Shown piece after piece: positions 63,641 through 64,000 of a stretch of DNA of 64,000 nt (its first letter is position 1; the number at the start of each line of letters is the position of its first letter). The DNA comes from Bacteroidales bacterium UBA1184. GTDB taxonomy: Bacteria > Bacteroidota > Bacteroidia > Bacteroidales > ML635J-15. Under the pieces are notes generated by a model that was given only the letters and a program-made list of their open reading frames with translations, was not told the DNA's origin and made no database searches. The translations under genes were made by a program, and so were the position numbers. The stretch spans positions 11,460-75,459 of the forward strand of contig DBYO01000032.1 of NCBI GenBank assembly GCA_002310235.1, written 5' to 3'.

Positions 63641-64000
63641 TTATTTCTTTGTGTGACGTTCCTTACGAGCGAGGTTGCTTGGTTCGAGAGCCATCTGTTC
63701 GCCCTTCATCAGACGGAGAACGCCTTCTGGCTTAATCTTCGACTCTTCGCTTGCAGGAGTCTGGTTGTCAACATAATCGGTTGGCTGCGAGTAGGTTGTG
63801 ATAACGCCTTCGTAGTTGCGGAGGATAACCTTTGTCGGGCTTTCCGAAATCAGGTAGTTAGGCATTACAGGAATCTTTCCGCCGCCGCCTGGAGCATCAA
63901 CTACGAATGTAGGAACTGCGTATCCTGATGTGTGACCACGAAGACCTTCGATGATTTCGATACCCTTCGAAACCGGAGTACGGAAATGTTCGAGACCCAT
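63641..64000 (-). CDS. kamA: lysine 2,3-aminomutase, C-terminal part (cut by window edge)
   Basis: 119 residues are visible. RGHTSGYAVPTFVVDAPGGGGKIPVMPNY and LRNYEGVITTY match the C-terminal substrate-binding region of KamA. The enzyme is a PLP- and radical SAM-dependent mutase making beta-lysine, the first step of lysine fermentation. The Met at the window edge is an internal residue, so the radical SAM Cys motif lies beyond the edge. A terminator follows at 63592-63620. Confidence 0.88.
   Translation of the reverse strand: MGLEHFRTPVSKGIEIIEGLRGHTSGYAVPTFVVDAPGGGGKIPVMPNYLISESPTKVILRNYEGVITTYSQPTDYVDNQTPASEESKIKPEGVLRLMKGEQMALEPSNLARKERHTKK

Noticed and set aside
63641..64000. Complete 119-residue protein with its own ATG at 64000
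   Set aside because: The Met at the edge is internal to lysine 2,3-aminomutase; family length shows the gene continues past the window.

Overview
The window looks like chromosomal DNA from an anaerobic member of the Bacteroidales (Bacteroidota). The evidence is the Bacteroidota -7 promoter box (TAnnTTTG) in front of many genes, a TonB-dependent receptor, a type IX secretion sorting domain, C69 dipeptidase, FISUMP-like and BspA-like surface proteins, a PepSY-like periplasmic protein, an [FeFe]-hydrogenase-like regulatory module, and the edge of a lysine-fermentation locus. No rRNA, tRNA, CRISPR array, transposase or phage gene was seen.

Layout. 1-4.25 kb (- strand): a secreted protein cut by the window edge, then a metal (probably copper) locus with a secreted HMA protein carrying a Cys/His repeat tail, a small membrane protein, a TonB-dependent receptor and a His/Cys-rich HYC_CC_PP-like protein. 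4.5-10.3 kb (+): an ICMT-like methyltransferase, a TrkH-type potassium transporter, a PepSY-like protein, a C69 dipeptidase, a FISUMP-like protein and TrmD. 10.3-17 kb (-): a PLD-like protein, a large type IX-secreted peptidoglycan amidase, MtgA, a membrane protein and a YfcC-type carrier.

17.1-42.1 kb (- strand) is the centre of the window: a ~25 kb aryl polyene (flexirubin-like pigment) gene cluster. A main operon runs from a strong -7 box at 42.09 kb: tyrosine ammonia-lyase, ketoreductase, ketosynthase, secreted protein, O-methyltransferase, ACP, LpxL-like acyltransferase, ApeP-like hotdog protein, thioesterase, ketosynthase, ketosynthase-like fragment, ACP, ketosynthase, chain-length-factor-like protein, EamA/SMR-like protein, LolA-like carrier, ApeI-like dehydratase, glycosyltransferase, an MMPL exporter fused to an acyltransferase and a Rossmann-like tail, and a ~997-residue protein made of two CrtI-like flavoenzymes in tandem. 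A second transcript with its own -7 box at 22.08 kb carries a B12-type radical SAM enzyme, an unknown 120-residue protein, an esterase, a PaaK-like ligase and a PlsC-like acyltransferase. The inferred scheme is: tyrosine to 4-coumarate, activation onto ACP, extension to a polyene by KS/CLF, KR and a split dehydratase, tailoring by methyltransferases and flavoenzymes, attachment to a lipid by acyltransferases, and export by MMPL and LolA. No dialkylresorcinol genes (DarA/DarB) lie in the window, so the product may be an aryl polyene lipid rather than a true flexirubin.

42.3-46.4 kb: a BspA-like LRR protein (-) with a clear terminator, then LepA and a WG-repeat protein (+). 46.4-52.9 kb (-): a compact operon of DRTGG, HATPase, [FeFe]-hydrogenase-like, DRTGG, PHP and HATPase proteins behind YgiQ and a small beta-barrel protein. 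The hydrogenase-like protein keeps the H-cluster cysteines but has Tyr at the proton-shuttle Cys position, so it looks like a hydrogen or redox sensor. 52.9-55.4 kb (-): free-methionine-R-sulfoxide reductase, an MBL-fold lipoprotein and an iron-type alcohol dehydrogenase. 55.6-61.6 kb (+): U32 peptidase, MiaB, TonB, a secreted TonB-C-terminal-domain protein and HflX. 61.6-64 kb (-): a crotonase, a KamB-like reactivase and the C-terminus of lysine 2,3-aminomutase.

Intergenic DNA holds two unexplained repeat classes: four 20-bp palindromes sharing RGWCG...CGWCY ends but with different cores, and several families of degenerate AT-rich word repeats. One of the latter supplies the last codons of the KamB-like gene.
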